Positions 21,492-30,536 of a stretch of 37,842 bases of DNA are shown one piece after another; position 1 is the stretch's first letter, and the number at the start of each line of letters is the position of its first letter. Made by a program: the position numbers and the translations under genes. Below the pieces are notes generated by a model. That model saw only the letters and a list, made by a program, of their open reading frames with translations. It was not told the DNA's origin and did no database searches. Source of the DNA: a virus. Location of the stretch: positions 1 through 37,842 of IMG/VR virus record IMGVR_UViG_3300031857_000558; one strand, 5' to 3'.

Positions 21492-21749
21492 ATGAAACAG
21501 TTGAATGCCTACGTCGCTAAAATGAATCAGTGGAACGCTATCTTCAAAGGTGAGCAGTTCGAAATCCAAACTGCAAAGGGTCGCCAGCGTCTTGCTGATC
21601 GCATCGATTCTGACCTCAGTCCTGAAAACCTTACTTGCGATGGTGAACTTCCACGCAATCTCGTGCAAGCAAAGTATCGTGAATTGACTACTGTTGCTCG
21701 CCAACTCAAACAGTTGGATCCCTCAGTGAAATTTTATGAATTTGAATAA
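21492..21749 (+). CDS. Small protein, unknown
   Basis: An 85-residue, mostly helical product (KQLNAYVAKMNQWNAIFKGEQ..., ending DPSVKFYEFE) with a GAGGAA ribosome site. It lies 18 bases after the previous gene and in the same transcript. No family recognised. Confidence 0.75.
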   Translation: MKQLNAYVAKMNQWNAIFKGEQFEIQTAKGRQRLADRIDSDLSPENLTCDGELPRNLVQAKYRELTTVARQLKQLDPSVKFYEFE

Positions 21750-21759
21750 GGAATATATC

Positions 21760-21960
21760 ATGAATGTTATTTACAAAGCAAAGTCTGAACTCCGTGTTGA
21801 AACTTCCGAGGCATTGCAACAATTCCTCGCCAGTGGTGGACAAATCCAATTGGTAAAGTCCCGCAAAGCACCTAAACAATTGATGCGTGGGAAAGTTACA
21901 AAGTCTGGCTCGACTGGTACTTCTGGCTTTGCTGTCGGATACCCTACAAAAAGTCTGTAA
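21760..21960 (+). CDS. Small basic protein, unknown
   Basis: A 66-residue basic product. The N-terminal half is helical (SELRVETSEALQQFLASGGQIQ) and the second half is Lys/Arg/Gly/Ser-rich (KSRKAPKQLMRGKVTKSGS). The combination could bind nucleic acid. ATG at 21760 follows AAGGAA. The same frame is open from 21736 inside the previous gene but lacks a ribosome site. Confidence 0.72.
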   Translation: MNVIYKAKSELRVETSEALQQFLASGGQIQLVKSRKAPKQLMRGKVTKSGSTGTSGFAVGYPTKSL

Positions 21961-21964
21961 GCTG

Positions 21965-21993
21965 TTGACTTTAATTCGATCCTGCGGTATAAT
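21965..21993 (+). promoter_or_regulatory. Sigma70-type early promoter (TTTAATTC type)
   Basis: TTGACT (21965-21970), 17 bp beginning TTAATTCGATC, TATAAT (21988-21993). It is nearly the same sequence as the promoter at 15163, starting 4 bases after a stop codon. Confidence 0.9.
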
Positions 21994-22017
21994 AGTTATA
22001 TTATGATGGAGAATGTG

Positions 22018-22392
22018 ATGAACGAATTCAAATCTTGGGAAGAAATGTCTGACTTGGAACAAGCCCAGTGCCAGTTCTGGGATATGTATAAAGATGCATA
22101 TGGTGTTCGTCCTCGTGGCATTGACACCAGTGCTTGGACTCTTGATGATTTTACATCTGAGTTTGTGATCCTTGGTCAAGCTATTGATCGTGAAGAAGCC
22201 CAACGTAAGATCGATGAGTCTGAAGCATGTGTTCGGTTTGAAGCGCAGATTGCCTCATTGATTTCTTGTGGTGCTCGTGATCGTCAAGCTGCAATGTTTT
22301 GGATTCATGAAGCTGAAGGCACGAATGGTGATGACGACTACTTGGCTTGGACATTGGGCTTGCCTTACCAGTACTTCAGGAAAGTAGCATGA
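22018..22392 (+). CDS. Conserved phage hypothetical protein
   Basis: A 124-residue acidic protein. The block FWDMYKDAYGVRPRGID near residues 20-36 belongs to a hypothetical family common in large phages. The C-terminal half is helical, with YLAWTLGLPYQYF. It starts at the second ATG of the leader ATGGAGAATGTGATGA, the same leader as the CobS-like gene at 14004-14019. No function is known to me. Confidence 0.8.
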   Translation: MNEFKSWEEMSDLEQAQCQFWDMYKDAYGVRPRGIDTSAWTLDDFTSEFVILGQAIDREEAQRKIDESEACVRFEAQIASLISCGARDRQAAMFWIHEAEGTNGDDDYLAWTLGLPYQYFRKVA

Positions 22393-22571
22393 GAGTCTTT
22401 CAAGAGACTACCAAAGATTGGGCAGTCAAATGTCCCAATCACATCTATCTTCTGACCGATGACAAATCAAAAATGGTTGCGTTTTATAATGTTAACACAA
22501 AGAAGGTGACGAAGTTTTCTAAGCCAATTAGATTCGATACACGTTACCGCACGTTTAAGGAATTGAAATGA
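22389..22571 (+). CDS. Small conserved protein, unknown
   Basis: A 60-residue basic beta-rich product (MRVFQETTKDWAVKCPNHIY ... FDTRYRTFKELK) starting in an ATGA overlap with the previous stop and overlapping the ligase start by four bases. Its coupling to the ligase suggests replication-time expression. Confidence 0.75.
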   Translation: MRVFQETTKDWAVKCPNHIYLLTDDKSKMVAFYNVNTKKVTKFSKPIRFDTRYRTFKELK

Positions 22572-23863
22572 ATATAAATGTTTTCCTCGAGAGCCTTGCT
22601 GCCAATAGTTCCCGCAATTTCAAAATCGAGCAACTAACCGCAAACAGCGATAACGAAACCTTGCGTGAAGTTGTGCGCTTGGCTCTCGATCCTTTCACTC
22701 AATTCTACCAGCGTAAGATCCCAAAGTATACTCGTGGCTCCACAGAGAACACAGTGACATTGGAAGAAGGTATTGATTCACTGTTCGATCTATCGCAACG
22801 TATCGTCACTGGCAATGCCGCCATTGAACACCTAACTAATGTTCTCACTAATCTTTCTGACGATGACGCTAAGGTCATTGAACGTATCATAGCAAAGGAT
22901 CTAAAATGTGGCGTCCAAGTATCAACTGCAAACAGCGTATGGAGTGGCTTGATCAAAGAGTATCCCGTGATGTTGTGCAGCCAGTTCGACGTAAAGCTGG
23001 TGAACAAAGTCCAGTTCCCCGCACTGGTGCAAACCAAAATGGATGGAATGCGATTCAATGCGATCGTAAAAGATGGTAAGGTAGAATTTCGTAGCCGAAA
23101 TGGTAAAGAGATTCAATTGCTTGGAAATTTAGAAAAAGAATTTGCCGCAATCGCAGGCATAGTTGATTGTGTGTTTGATGGAGAACTTCTTGTAAAAGAA
23201 GATGGAGTAATTCTTGATCGTCAAACAGGCAATGGTATTCTCAACAAAGCCAACAAGGGAACAATTTCTGCAACAGAAGCATCTAAAGTTCATGCTACTG
23301 TTTGGGATGTAATTCCTTATGCGTATTTTATTGATGGACTTTGTCCAGTTCCATATGGCAAACGATGGGAATCATTGCGTACAATATATGAACAGAATCA
23401 ATCTGGTCGCATTAGTCTAGTTGACTCATGGGAAATTGATGACTTGGAAAAGGCACAAATTCTTTTTGAGTATCTGCTGTCAACTGGTCAAGAAGGTATC
23501 ATTCTAAAAGATAAGAATGGTGCATGGGAAGACAAACGTGCAAAGCATCAGATCAAATTCAAAGGTGAGATGGAATGCGATCTTAAAATTGTTGGAATTG
23601 AAGAAGGTAACGGCAAATATGCAGGTATGCTTGGTGCAATTCTTTGCGAATCTGCAGATGGAGTTGTGCAGGTTCGTGTTGGTTCTGGATTCAATGATGA
23701 ACATCGCAAGAATCTTGGTGAAGAAATACTTGACAAAATCGTTGCTGTGAAGTATAATATGAGAATAAAGAATAAGTTGGGAGAAGAAAGTTTGTTCTTG
23801 CCCATCTTTGTTGAAATTCGTAATGATAAAGAAACTGCAGATAACAGTGAGGATATAAAATGA
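22568..23863 (+). CDS. 30: ATP-dependent DNA ligase (T4 gp30-like)
   Basis: This enzyme seals nicks in replicating and recombining DNA. The 431-residue product has the ligase nucleotidyl-transferase motif I KMDGMR with adenylated Lys157, motif III-type FDGELL, motif IV EGIILK and motif V region HQIKFKGEMECDLKIVG. An N-terminal helical domain (1-150) resembles that of T4 ligase, and a C-terminal OB-fold follows. It is somewhat shorter than T4 ligase (487). It is translationally coupled on both sides. Confidence 0.95.
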   Translation: MNINVFLESLAANSSRNFKIEQLTANSDNETLREVVRLALDPFTQFYQRKIPKYTRGSTENTVTLEEGIDSLFDLSQRIVTGNAAIEHLTNVLTNLSDDDAKVIERIIAKDLKCGVQVSTANSVWSGLIKEYPVMLCSQFDVKLVNKVQFPALVQTKMDGMRFNAIVKDGKVEFRSRNGKEIQLLGNLEKEFAAIAGIVDCVFDGELLVKEDGVILDRQTGNGILNKANKGTISATEASKVHATVWDVIPYAYFIDGLCPVPYGKRWESLRTIYEQNQSGRISLVDSWEIDDLEKAQILFEYLLSTGQEGIILKDKNGAWEDKRAKHQIKFKGEMECDLKIVGIEEGNGKYAGMLGAILCESADGVVQVRVGSGFNDEHRKNLGEEILDKIVAVKYNMRIKNKLGEESLFLPIFVEIRNDKETADNSEDIK

Positions 23864-24231
23864 AAGTAGCAATCAATCGTTGTTTTGGTGGATTCGGTAT
23901 CTCAAATGAAGCATTTGAGAAGTTACTTGATCGTAAAGGTATTGCATTCGAAAAAGTACCAGCAAAATTCGCATTTCGTGGAGACGACTCTGACTATTAC
24001 AAAGCAGGTAGTCCACATAGTGATGCAACACACATTGGCTCATATGAGTTTTATGACCAGCGAAACGATCCTGATTTAATTGCAGTGATTGAAGAGATGG
24101 GTGATGCAGCAAATAGTTGGGCAGCAGATATTGTCATCGTTGAAATTCCTGATGATGTTGAATGGCACATTCATGAGTATGATGGAATGGAACATGTGGC
24201 AGAAAACCACAGAACTTGGTATGGAGATTAA
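23860..24231 (+). CDS. Conserved phage hypothetical protein (KVAINRCFGGF family)
   Basis: The 123-residue product opens MKVAINRCFGGFGISNEAFE and contains WAADIVIVEIPDDVEWHIHEYDGMEHVAE, the signature of a hypothetical protein found in very many phages. It overlaps the ligase stop by four bases. No biochemical role is established to my knowledge. Confidence 0.85.
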   Translation: MKVAINRCFGGFGISNEAFEKLLDRKGIAFEKVPAKFAFRGDDSDYYKAGSPHSDATHIGSYEFYDQRNDPDLIAVIEEMGDAANSWAADIVIVEIPDDVEWHIHEYDGMEHVAENHRTWYGD

Positions 24232-24234
24232 TTG

Positions 24235-24468
24235 ATGATTCTGGAAACAATGGTAAGACCTAAAAGGTATTTTAATGTTGTTGATAGAAAAGACATTAAT
24301 GCCGCAAAAGACTTTTTTGCCAACCATAGATGGACTGGTGGATGTCCATTCATTCTAGAATATCCATATCTCACAGTGCCTGATATGTTACGTGATAAAC
24401 TCATACACAAAGCACTTGGTATAAAATACGATCGTCGTCATCACTGGAATTATAAACATGGAAAATGA
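24235..24468 (+). CDS. Small protein, unknown
   Basis: A 77-residue basic product (PKRYFNVVDRKDINAAKDFF ... HHWNYKHGK). A GGAG site lies 8 bases upstream of the ATG. It overlaps the next gene by 11 bases. No family recognised. Confidence 0.7.
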   Translation: MILETMVRPKRYFNVVDRKDINAAKDFFANHRWTGGCPFILEYPYLTVPDMLRDKLIHKALGIKYDRRHHWNYKHGK

Positions 24469-24868
24469 AACAGAATATGATGCCTTTGTGCATCGAATGG
24501 AAACTGAATATCCTAAGATGTTTTCTGAACCATATGGTGGCTTTGCCATCAGTGAAGGATGGTGGGTAATCATTGAACGTCTTTGCGCTAACATCCAACA
24601 TCACTTAGACTGGAAGAACAAAGAAACCGAAGTTGTTCCACAAGTAGTTGTCCGTCAAATTAAAGAAAAGTTTGGTGGACTACGTTTCTACTATGATGGT
24701 GGAGATGATGAGATTAGCGGCATGGTGCGCATGGCAGAATCATGGGCAGGTATTAGTTGCGAGACTTGTGGTGAACGTGGCAACCGCAGAGATGGTGGGT
24801 GGATTCGTACTCTATGTGATAAACACGAAACACTTTATCAAGTTTCTAAAGGAAATTATAATGTCTGA
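24458..24868 (+). CDS. Conserved phage protein with Cys-rich zinc-binding-like end
   Basis: The 136-residue product belongs to a widespread hypothetical phage family with the core KEKFGGLRFYYDGGDDEI, followed by MVRMAESWAG and a C-terminal C-x2-C ... C pattern (ISCETCGERGNRR...LCDKH) that could bind zinc. The N-terminal half is helical with acidic ends. It starts within the previous gene and overlaps the next by 8 bases. Function unknown. Confidence 0.8.
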   Translation: MENETEYDAFVHRMETEYPKMFSEPYGGFAISEGWWVIIERLCANIQHHLDWKNKETEVVPQVVVRQIKEKFGGLRFYYDGGDDEISGMVRMAESWAGISCETCGERGNRRDGGWIRTLCDKHETLYQVSKGNYNV

Positions 24869-25196
24869 ATATATCCCAGACAAGTGGTTGATGGTGAAAA
24901 TATCCAGTGATAAGTTTCCCTGCGTATATAAAATATTCGCCACTTGGTATGGAGGTTGGGCAGGTTCAGATTCTTGGAAACTAAACAGTGGAGTTACGAA
25001 GGTAACTCTGAATGAAAATGTATATTCATTCGAGGGTAGTTCTGGTTCAGTATACCAATGCCATAAAGACACATATGGTTCTAACATGTATGGCTCTTCT
25101 GTGCTTAATAACATGATTGACACTGCCACAAAGAATGGGATTTCGATAGAGATCCTACCCGAAGAAACTAATTTTATGGAGTTGAATTATGAGTAA
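24861..25196 (+). CDS. Beta-rich protein, unknown
   Basis: A 111-residue product rich in Trp, Tyr, Gly and Ser (SEYIPDKWLMVKISS..., ATWYGGWAGSDSWKLNSG). The first 60 residues look like a small beta barrel, a pattern seen in several phage hypothetical proteins that I cannot name. The ATG at 24861 follows AAAGGAAA. It overlaps its neighbours on both sides. Confidence 0.72.
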   Translation: MSEYIPDKWLMVKISSDKFPCVYKIFATWYGGWAGSDSWKLNSGVTKVTLNENVYSFEGSSGSVYQCHKDTYGSNMYGSSVLNNMIDTATKNGISIEILPEETNFMELNYE

Positions 25197-25500
25197 GTTT
25201 GTATTGGTTGAAACAATTTCTCAATTTCGTGAGCGATATGTAATTGAAGTTCCTGACACGCATAATGATGGTGAGTATCCATGCAGTGCTATTCAGTGGG
25301 CAGAAGATACTGTTACTTGTGAAGATATGAAAGAGTTTTCTCAAAAGTGGCTTGGTGAAGTAATTACTAGTTCACGTGAAATTCCTCAAGAAGAAATTCT
25401 TAAAATCTGTGACGTAGATAATGATTATTGTAAGTCATGGGATGACGCTAAGAAACTGGAAGTCTTTGTAACTGAACATGGATATAAAAGGGACTATTAA
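25189..25500 (+). CDS. Acidic protein, unknown
   Basis: A 103-residue acidic product opening MSKFVLVETISQFRERYVIE, which looks like a beta strand pair followed by an Ala/Glu helix (SAIQWAEDTVTCEDM), a layout seen in some small phage proteins of unknown role. It is directly followed by dexA, with a one-base overlap (TAATG). Confidence 0.75.
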   Translation: MSKFVLVETISQFRERYVIEVPDTHNDGEYPCSAIQWAEDTVTCEDMKEFSQKWLGEVITSSREIPQEEILKICDVDNDYCKSWDDAKKLEVFVTEHGYKRDY

Positions 25501-26072
25501 TGTTTATCTTTGACATAGAGACACTAGGTGTTGAGTCCAATGCTGTCGTTTTATCGGCAGCATTAATCCATTTTGAGCCATCTGAAAAACCTACCTATCA
25601 GAATCTGCTAGATAATGCTTGCTTTGTTAAATTCAATGCCAAAGATCAGATTGAAAGACTGAAGCGTACAATAGATCTTGGTACATTGGAGTGGTGGAAG
25701 AATCAACATTCTTATACACGAACTGTTTCATTTGATGTGAGTAGTGATGATTTAACTCCTGAAGAAGGAATCACCAGATTGCATAATTACATGAACCAGT
25801 TTAAAAATCCAGCCCATCAAACTATGTGGGCACGAGGTTCTCTAGATCAGATGGCAATTGATTCACTTGCCAAGAAACTTGACATGCATTCTATCACAGA
25901 CTATAATATGTGGAGAGATGTACGAACTGCAGTTGATATGCTTTACGGAACATCCAATGGATATACTGACGTGGTGCATCCTGATTTCAAACGCCATGAA
26001 GTAATTAAACATCACCCAGTGCATGATTGTGCTCTGGATGCGATGCAACTAATGTATGGAAAACAAGTTTAA
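25500..26072 (+). CDS. dexA: 3'-5' exonuclease DexA-like (DEDDh family)
   Basis: The 190-residue product has all acidic residues of a DnaQ-type exonuclease: FDIETLG (Asp5, Glu7), Asp116 in RGSLDQM, and HDCALD (His175, Asp180). It shares with T4 DexA the block LEWWKNQ and the RDVRTAV and HDCALDAM segments. T4 DexA is 227 residues, a single-strand exonuclease active early in infection. Its overlap with the polymerase start suggests joint expression with gp43. Confidence 0.92.
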   Translation: MFIFDIETLGVESNAVVLSAALIHFEPSEKPTYQNLLDNACFVKFNAKDQIERLKRTIDLGTLEWWKNQHSYTRTVSFDVSSDDLTPEEGITRLHNYMNQFKNPAHQTMWARGSLDQMAIDSLAKKLDMHSITDYNMWRDVRTAVDMLYGTSNGYTDVVHPDFKRHEVIKHHPVHDCALDAMQLMYGKQV

Positions 26073-28561
26073 TGCAATTTTACACAAATGTCTTCCCTTA
26101 CGGCAATCGTATGCTTGTCCGTGGGTACGAAAACGGAAAGCCATTCTCACACAAACTTGATTACTATCCAACTCTTTATGTCAACTCCAAGAAAGAAGAT
26201 AGCGAGTGGCGTACATTGGATGGTGCCATTGTTGATGAGATGAAACCTGGACTGATTAAAGACACACGTGAGTTTGTTAAGCGTTACGAAGAAGTGCAGG
26301 GTTTTGACATTTATGGTAATACCAATTATGTGTGTCAATACATCAGTGACAATTATGATTATGATGTTCGCTTTGATATGGAACAGATTAAAGTCTACAC
26401 AATTGACATTGAGACTGCCACTGAGTATGGTTTCCCAGATATCAAAGCTGCCAATGAAGAAGTTCTATTGATCACTGTCAAGGATCTGGCTTCCAAACAA
26501 ATCGTGACATTCGGCTCACGTGCGTTCGTTCACAATCGTGATAATGTAGTATACAAACACTGCAACAACGAACAACATCTTCTTAAAGAGTTCATGATCT
26601 GGTGGCAAGGCAACTACCCTGATATCATTACTGGTTGGAACACTGACTTCTTTGACATGCCATATTTGGTGCGACGCATTCAACGAGAGTTGGGTGATAC
26701 ATTTGCCAACAAGATGAGTCCTTGGGGAGTTATCAATGAGCGCAAGACATTCATTAAAGGCAATGAAGAAATCCACTATGACATTCATGGTATTAGTCAG
26801 CTAGATTATCTACAACTCTACAAGAAGTTTACTTACTCGAAGCAAGAGTCATATCGTCTCGACTACATTGCTGAGCAAGAGTTGGGTGATAAGAAGAAAG
26901 AGAATCCAGGAGAATCTTTCAAAGACTTCTACACGAATCACTGGCAGGAGTTTGTTGAGTATAACATTCAAGACGTTGAACTTGTCGACCGCATGGAAGA
27001 TAAGATGCGTCTTATTGAGTTGTGTTTGACCATGGCGTATAATGCTAAGATCAATTATGAAGATGTATTCTCACAAGTACGTATGTGGGATGCCATCATT
27101 TATAATCACCTGCGTGAGCGTAAGATTGTGATTCCAGCAAAGGGATTCTCTTCTAAGGCAGAGCAGTTTGAAGGTGCGTATGTTAAAGATCCAATCATTG
27201 GTCAGCACAAGTGGCTTGCCTCGTTTGATTTAAACTCTCTGTATCCTCACTTGATCATGCAGTATAACATCAGTCCAGAAACATTGACTTCTGAAAAGAT
27301 TCCATGCAATGTCGAGAAACTTTTGACACAAGAAGTTGATACTAGCTATGCGCATCGTCGTGACTTATCGATGACTGCAAATGGTTGGTGTTATCGTAAA
27401 GATGTCAAAGGATTCATGCCTGAGCTAATGGAAAAGATGTACAAGGATCGTTCCAAGTTTAAGAAACAAATGCTTGCCATTGAACAAGAGTATCAGAATG
27501 ATAAAACTAAAGTCAATTTGCTGAAAGAAATTAGCCGTTTGAATAACCTTCAGATGGCTATGAAGATTGCATTGAACTCTGCCTATGGTGCCATGGGTAA
27601 TCAGTATTTCCGATACTTCGATATCCGTATGGCTGAAGGTATTACAACTTCTGGTCAGTTGTCCATTCGTTGGATGGCTAACAAGTTGAATGTCTTTATG
27701 AACAAGACGCTAAAGACTACTGATGTTGATTATGTTGTTGCCATTGATACTGACTCAATTTATCTTACACTTGAGGTATTGATTGAACGTGTTTGCGTGG
27801 GTAAAACTACCGAACAGAAAATCAAGACTATGGATAAGATTTGCGAGGAAGTTCTGCAGCCATTCATTGATACAGGTTATCAAGAGTTGGCAAAGTACAT
27901 GAATGCTTATTCGCAAAAGATGGTCATGAAGCGAGAAGTTCTAGCCGACAAAGCCATCTGGACTGCCAAGAAGCGATACATTCTTAATGTGCACAACTCA
28001 GAGGGTGTTCAGTTTGCCAAACCTAAGTTGAAGGTTATGGGTCTTGAGATGGTTAAGTCATCGACACCAGCAGTCATTCGTAGCAAGCTGAAAGAATTCA
28101 TCATGGTTATCCTTGAAGGTAGTCAAGAGAATTTACATAAGTTTGTTGGAGAGTTTCGTAAAGAGTTTAATCAATTACCTGTTGAAGAGATTGCATTCCC
28201 ACGTGGTGTTAATGGTATGAACACTTACAAAGGTTCACCAATCTATACTAAGGGTACACCGATTCATGTTCGTGGTTCTCTATTGTTCAACCACCACTGC
28301 AAGCGTTTGGGTCTTGAGAAGAAGTATCAAGCAATCAAAGATGGTGACAAGATCAAGTTCGTGTATGTCAAGAAGCCTAATCCATTCCAAGAAGATGTGA
28401 TTGCATTTCCTCAAGAACTGCCTAAAGAATTCGGCATACATAGTTATGTAGATTACGATTTACAGTTCGAGAAAGTTTTCCTCGATGCGCTTCAAACAGT
28501 TATTGAACCGCTGGGTTGGAAGACTGAAGAACAAAGTTCACTGGAGGATTTCTTTGGATAA
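26072..28561 (+). CDS. 43: DNA polymerase, family B (T4 gp43-like)
   Basis: The replicative polymerase with proofreading. The 829-residue product (T4 gp43 is 898) has exonuclease motifs IDIETATEYG near 111, WNTDFFDMPYL and YNIQDVELV. Its polymerase motifs are DLNSLYPHLI near 387 (motif A), KIALNSAYGAMGNQ near 500 (motif B) and DTDS near 558 (motif C). I start at the ATG overlapping the dexA stop; the longer frame from 26027 begins inside dexA. No intron or split is present, although gene 43 is split in some T4-like phages. Confidence 0.97.
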   Translation: MQFYTNVFPYGNRMLVRGYENGKPFSHKLDYYPTLYVNSKKEDSEWRTLDGAIVDEMKPGLIKDTREFVKRYEEVQGFDIYGNTNYVCQYISDNYDYDVRFDMEQIKVYTIDIETATEYGFPDIKAANEEVLLITVKDLASKQIVTFGSRAFVHNRDNVVYKHCNNEQHLLKEFMIWWQGNYPDIITGWNTDFFDMPYLVRRIQRELGDTFANKMSPWGVINERKTFIKGNEEIHYDIHGISQLDYLQLYKKFTYSKQESYRLDYIAEQELGDKKKENPGESFKDFYTNHWQEFVEYNIQDVELVDRMEDKMRLIELCLTMAYNAKINYEDVFSQVRMWDAIIYNHLRERKIVIPAKGFSSKAEQFEGAYVKDPIIGQHKWLASFDLNSLYPHLIMQYNISPETLTSEKIPCNVEKLLTQEVDTSYAHRRDLSMTANGWCYRKDVKGFMPELMEKMYKDRSKFKKQMLAIEQEYQNDKTKVNLLKEISRLNNLQMAMKIALNSAYGAMGNQYFRYFDIRMAEGITTSGQLSIRWMANKLNVFMNKTLKTTDVDYVVAIDTDSIYLTLEVLIERVCVGKTTEQKIKTMDKICEEVLQPFIDTGYQELAKYMNAYSQKMVMKREVLADKAIWTAKKRYILNVHNSEGVQFAKPKLKVMGLEMVKSSTPAVIRSKLKEFIMVILEGSQENLHKFVGEFRKEFNQLPVEEIAFPRGVNGMNTYKGSPIYTKGTPIHVRGSLLFNHHCKRLGLEKKYQAIKDGDKIKFVYVKKPNPFQEDVIAFPQELPKEFGIHSYVDYDLQFEKVFLDALQTVIEPLGWKTEEQSSLEDFFG

Positions 28562-29102
28562 TATTAAAGTGCTAGAGACAGGCATAGATGTCTCAAAAGT
28601 TCTTGAGCAACTTAAAAAGCATCCAAGCGATTGGGGTGCTCAAAAGGATATAGAAGGTACTGGCGATCTAGTAACAGACATGGGGTTTCCGAAAATAGAA
28701 GCTGGTGTCTTGCAATTGGTTATTGGTGCAGTGCAGAAAGAAACTGACTATGTTGGAGATAGTGAGTTCTGTGTTCCAACACCTGCAATAAAACACCACA
28801 CTGCAGTATTTGCTATACTAAGAAAATACTTTAACGATGTAAGTCGTTGTGCATTCCTCTCACTTCCAGTTGGTGGAACAGTCGGCAAACATATTGATAT
28901 CGGAACCTACTATCAATCCAGAGATCGTTACCATCTATCCATTCAAGGAAGATATAGATACTTTGTAGGTGATGAGTATTATGACGTTGAACCTGGAACT
29001 TTGTTTTGGTTCAACAATAAACTTCCACATGGTACAGAAAACCTTGCAGATGAAGTAAGAATTACATTTGTGTTTGATGTAAAGAACCCAAAATATAGTT
29101 GA
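28554..29102 (+). CDS. 2OG-Fe(II) oxygenase, aspartyl/asparaginyl beta-hydroxylase-like
   Basis: The 182-residue product has the iron and cosubstrate signature His113-x-Asp115 (GKHIDIGTYY), His159 in LPHGTEN and Arg169 in EVRITFVF, with the family block DRYHLSIQGRYRYFVGDE and VEPGTLFWF between them. This is the Asp/Asn beta-hydroxylase (PF05118) pattern. Phage members hydroxylate unknown protein or peptide targets. The best start is the TTG at 28554, six bases after a perfect GGAGG, inside the polymerase 3' end. It precedes a promoter and the halogenase gene, so the two may act on related substrates. Confidence 0.88.
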   Translation: MDNIKVLETGIDVSKVLEQLKKHPSDWGAQKDIEGTGDLVTDMGFPKIEAGVLQLVIGAVQKETDYVGDSEFCVPTPAIKHHTAVFAILRKYFNDVSRCAFLSLPVGGTVGKHIDIGTYYQSRDRYHLSIQGRYRYFVGDEYYDVEPGTLFWFNNKLPHGTENLADEVRITFVFDVKNPKYS

Positions 29103-29127
29103 CTTGTAATGAGAACTAATGTATAAT
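29099..29127 (+). promoter_or_regulatory. Sigma70-type promoter for the halogenase-uvsX unit
   Basis: TTGACT (29099-29104), 17 bp, TATAAT (29122-29127), 27 bases before the halogenase ATG. The -35 contains the stop codon of the oxygenase gene. Confidence 0.87.
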
Positions 29128-29153
29128 ATAAACATAATTAGGCGAAAGAATAG

Positions 29154-30530
29154 ATGAAAGTTAATAACATTTGTATCTTTGGTGCAGGATCTGCTGGTTG
29201 GATAACTGCACTTTCTATAAAGTCGCATTTACCAGAGGTGAATGTAACTTTACTATCTTCCAATAAAGTTCCTACTATTGGAGTTGGAGAAAGCACACAA
29301 TTAGATCTTGTTGAATTACTCCATGGTGCTGGTATTAATGTTAATGATTTCATTCAACAAACTGATGCTACATTAAAACATGGAATTTATTACAAGAATT
29401 GGAATACCAAAGATTCAGAATATTGGCATGCATTTACAAATTTGACTGAAACTGGATATTATACACGTGCTCATTTGTATCATAAGTTTCATAATATGCA
29501 ACCAGAAGCATATCCTCTGAAAGATTATTATTCAAATGTTCATCCAAGTTATACGCAATGCGTAACTCATAATAGAAGTTCTTCTGACATGCCATTTGCT
29601 TTGCATGTCGATGCTTCTAAAATGGCAGAGTACTTGAGAAACTTCTTGACCCCACATATAACCATTATTGATTTTGACGAGTTTTCAGTTAATAAATCAT
29701 CAAACAAGATAGACTCTATTGATGTTGATGGTAACATCGTAACTGCAGATTTATATGTGGATTGTTCTGGATTCAATAGAGTTCTTGCTTCTCATATTGA
29801 TGGTTTTATTGAGGATAATTATGATTCTAATGTTAACTCTGCTATTTTCGGTAGGGTTAATTATGGTTCAGTTATTAGAAATCCGTATACACTAGCTGAT
29901 GCTCAGGATTGTGGATGGATTTGGAAAGCACCACTACAAAGTAAAGTTGGTAGTGGATATGTGTTCAACGATAATTTCTGTGATGTTGAAACTGCTAAAG
30001 AACACTTCATTAAATATTGGGGTGGTTCAGTAAGAGAAGAAACAGTTCGCTCTGTTAAGTTCTCATCTAGTTCGTTGAAGAATCCTTGGGTTTCTAATGT
30101 GGTATGTAATGGTCTTTCAGCTGGGTTTGTAGAGCCATTAGAAGCCACTGGTATTTCTTGGTTTATACAAGGAGCTAAATCATTATGTAGAATTCTAAAG
30201 AATCGCTACTATGATGAAGATACGCAGATGAAACATAATTCTTTAATGCGTATGTACGTTGAGGATGTGCAAGATTTTGTTGATGTTCATTATTCTCTTT
30301 CACAAAGAAGAGATACTGAATTCTGGAGATACCAGACAAGCAGACCTAGAAGCGATAGGCTTATGGCAAGACTAGAGTTATATTCAAACCAAATGCCAAC
30401 TAAGAGTAACAGAGAAGGTTATAACTGGGCATTTAATGATGTTTCTTGGTTAGATATTCTAACAGGATATGGGTTTAAGATGAATACCAATAATATCCCA
30501 GAAGATATTAAATATACTTTTTATAGATAA
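29154..30530 (+). CDS. Flavin-dependent (tryptophan-type) halogenase
   Basis: The 458-residue product shows the FAD motif GAGSAG (10-15), GVGEST (43-48), FAD-contact DCSGF near 203, the halogenase motif WIWKAP (Trp255, Trp257) and GSGYVF. Compared from memory with PrnA, the catalytic Lys79 aligns with Lys75 (TLKHGI) and Glu346 with Glu330 (VEPLEATGI), so both active-site residues are kept. These enzymes use FADH2, oxygen and halide to halogenate aromatic rings. A cyanophage homologue, VirX1, iodinates many substrates in vitro. It sits between polymerase and uvsX with its own promoter, next to a thioredoxin. The natural substrate is unknown. It is shorter than PrnA or RebH (about 530). Confidence 0.93.
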   Translation: MKVNNICIFGAGSAGWITALSIKSHLPEVNVTLLSSNKVPTIGVGESTQLDLVELLHGAGINVNDFIQQTDATLKHGIYYKNWNTKDSEYWHAFTNLTETGYYTRAHLYHKFHNMQPEAYPLKDYYSNVHPSYTQCVTHNRSSSDMPFALHVDASKMAEYLRNFLTPHITIIDFDEFSVNKSSNKIDSIDVDGNIVTADLYVDCSGFNRVLASHIDGFIEDNYDSNVNSAIFGRVNYGSVIRNPYTLADAQDCGWIWKAPLQSKVGSGYVFNDNFCDVETAKEHFIKYWGGSVREETVRSVKFSSSSLKNPWVSNVVCNGLSAGFVEPLEATGISWFIQGAKSLCRILKNRYYDEDTQMKHNSLMRMYVEDVQDFVDVHYSLSQRRDTEFWRYQTSRPRSDRLMARLELYSNQMPTKSNREGYNWAFNDVSWLDILTGYGFKMNTNNIPEDIKYTFYR

Positions 30531-30536
30531 GGAAAT

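Noticed and set aside
29281-29320. Idea that the halogenase has lost its catalytic lysine because no Lys follows GVGEST closely
   Set aside because: Fuller comparison with PrnA places catalytic Lys79 about 30 residues later, where Lys75 is present here in TLKHGI.
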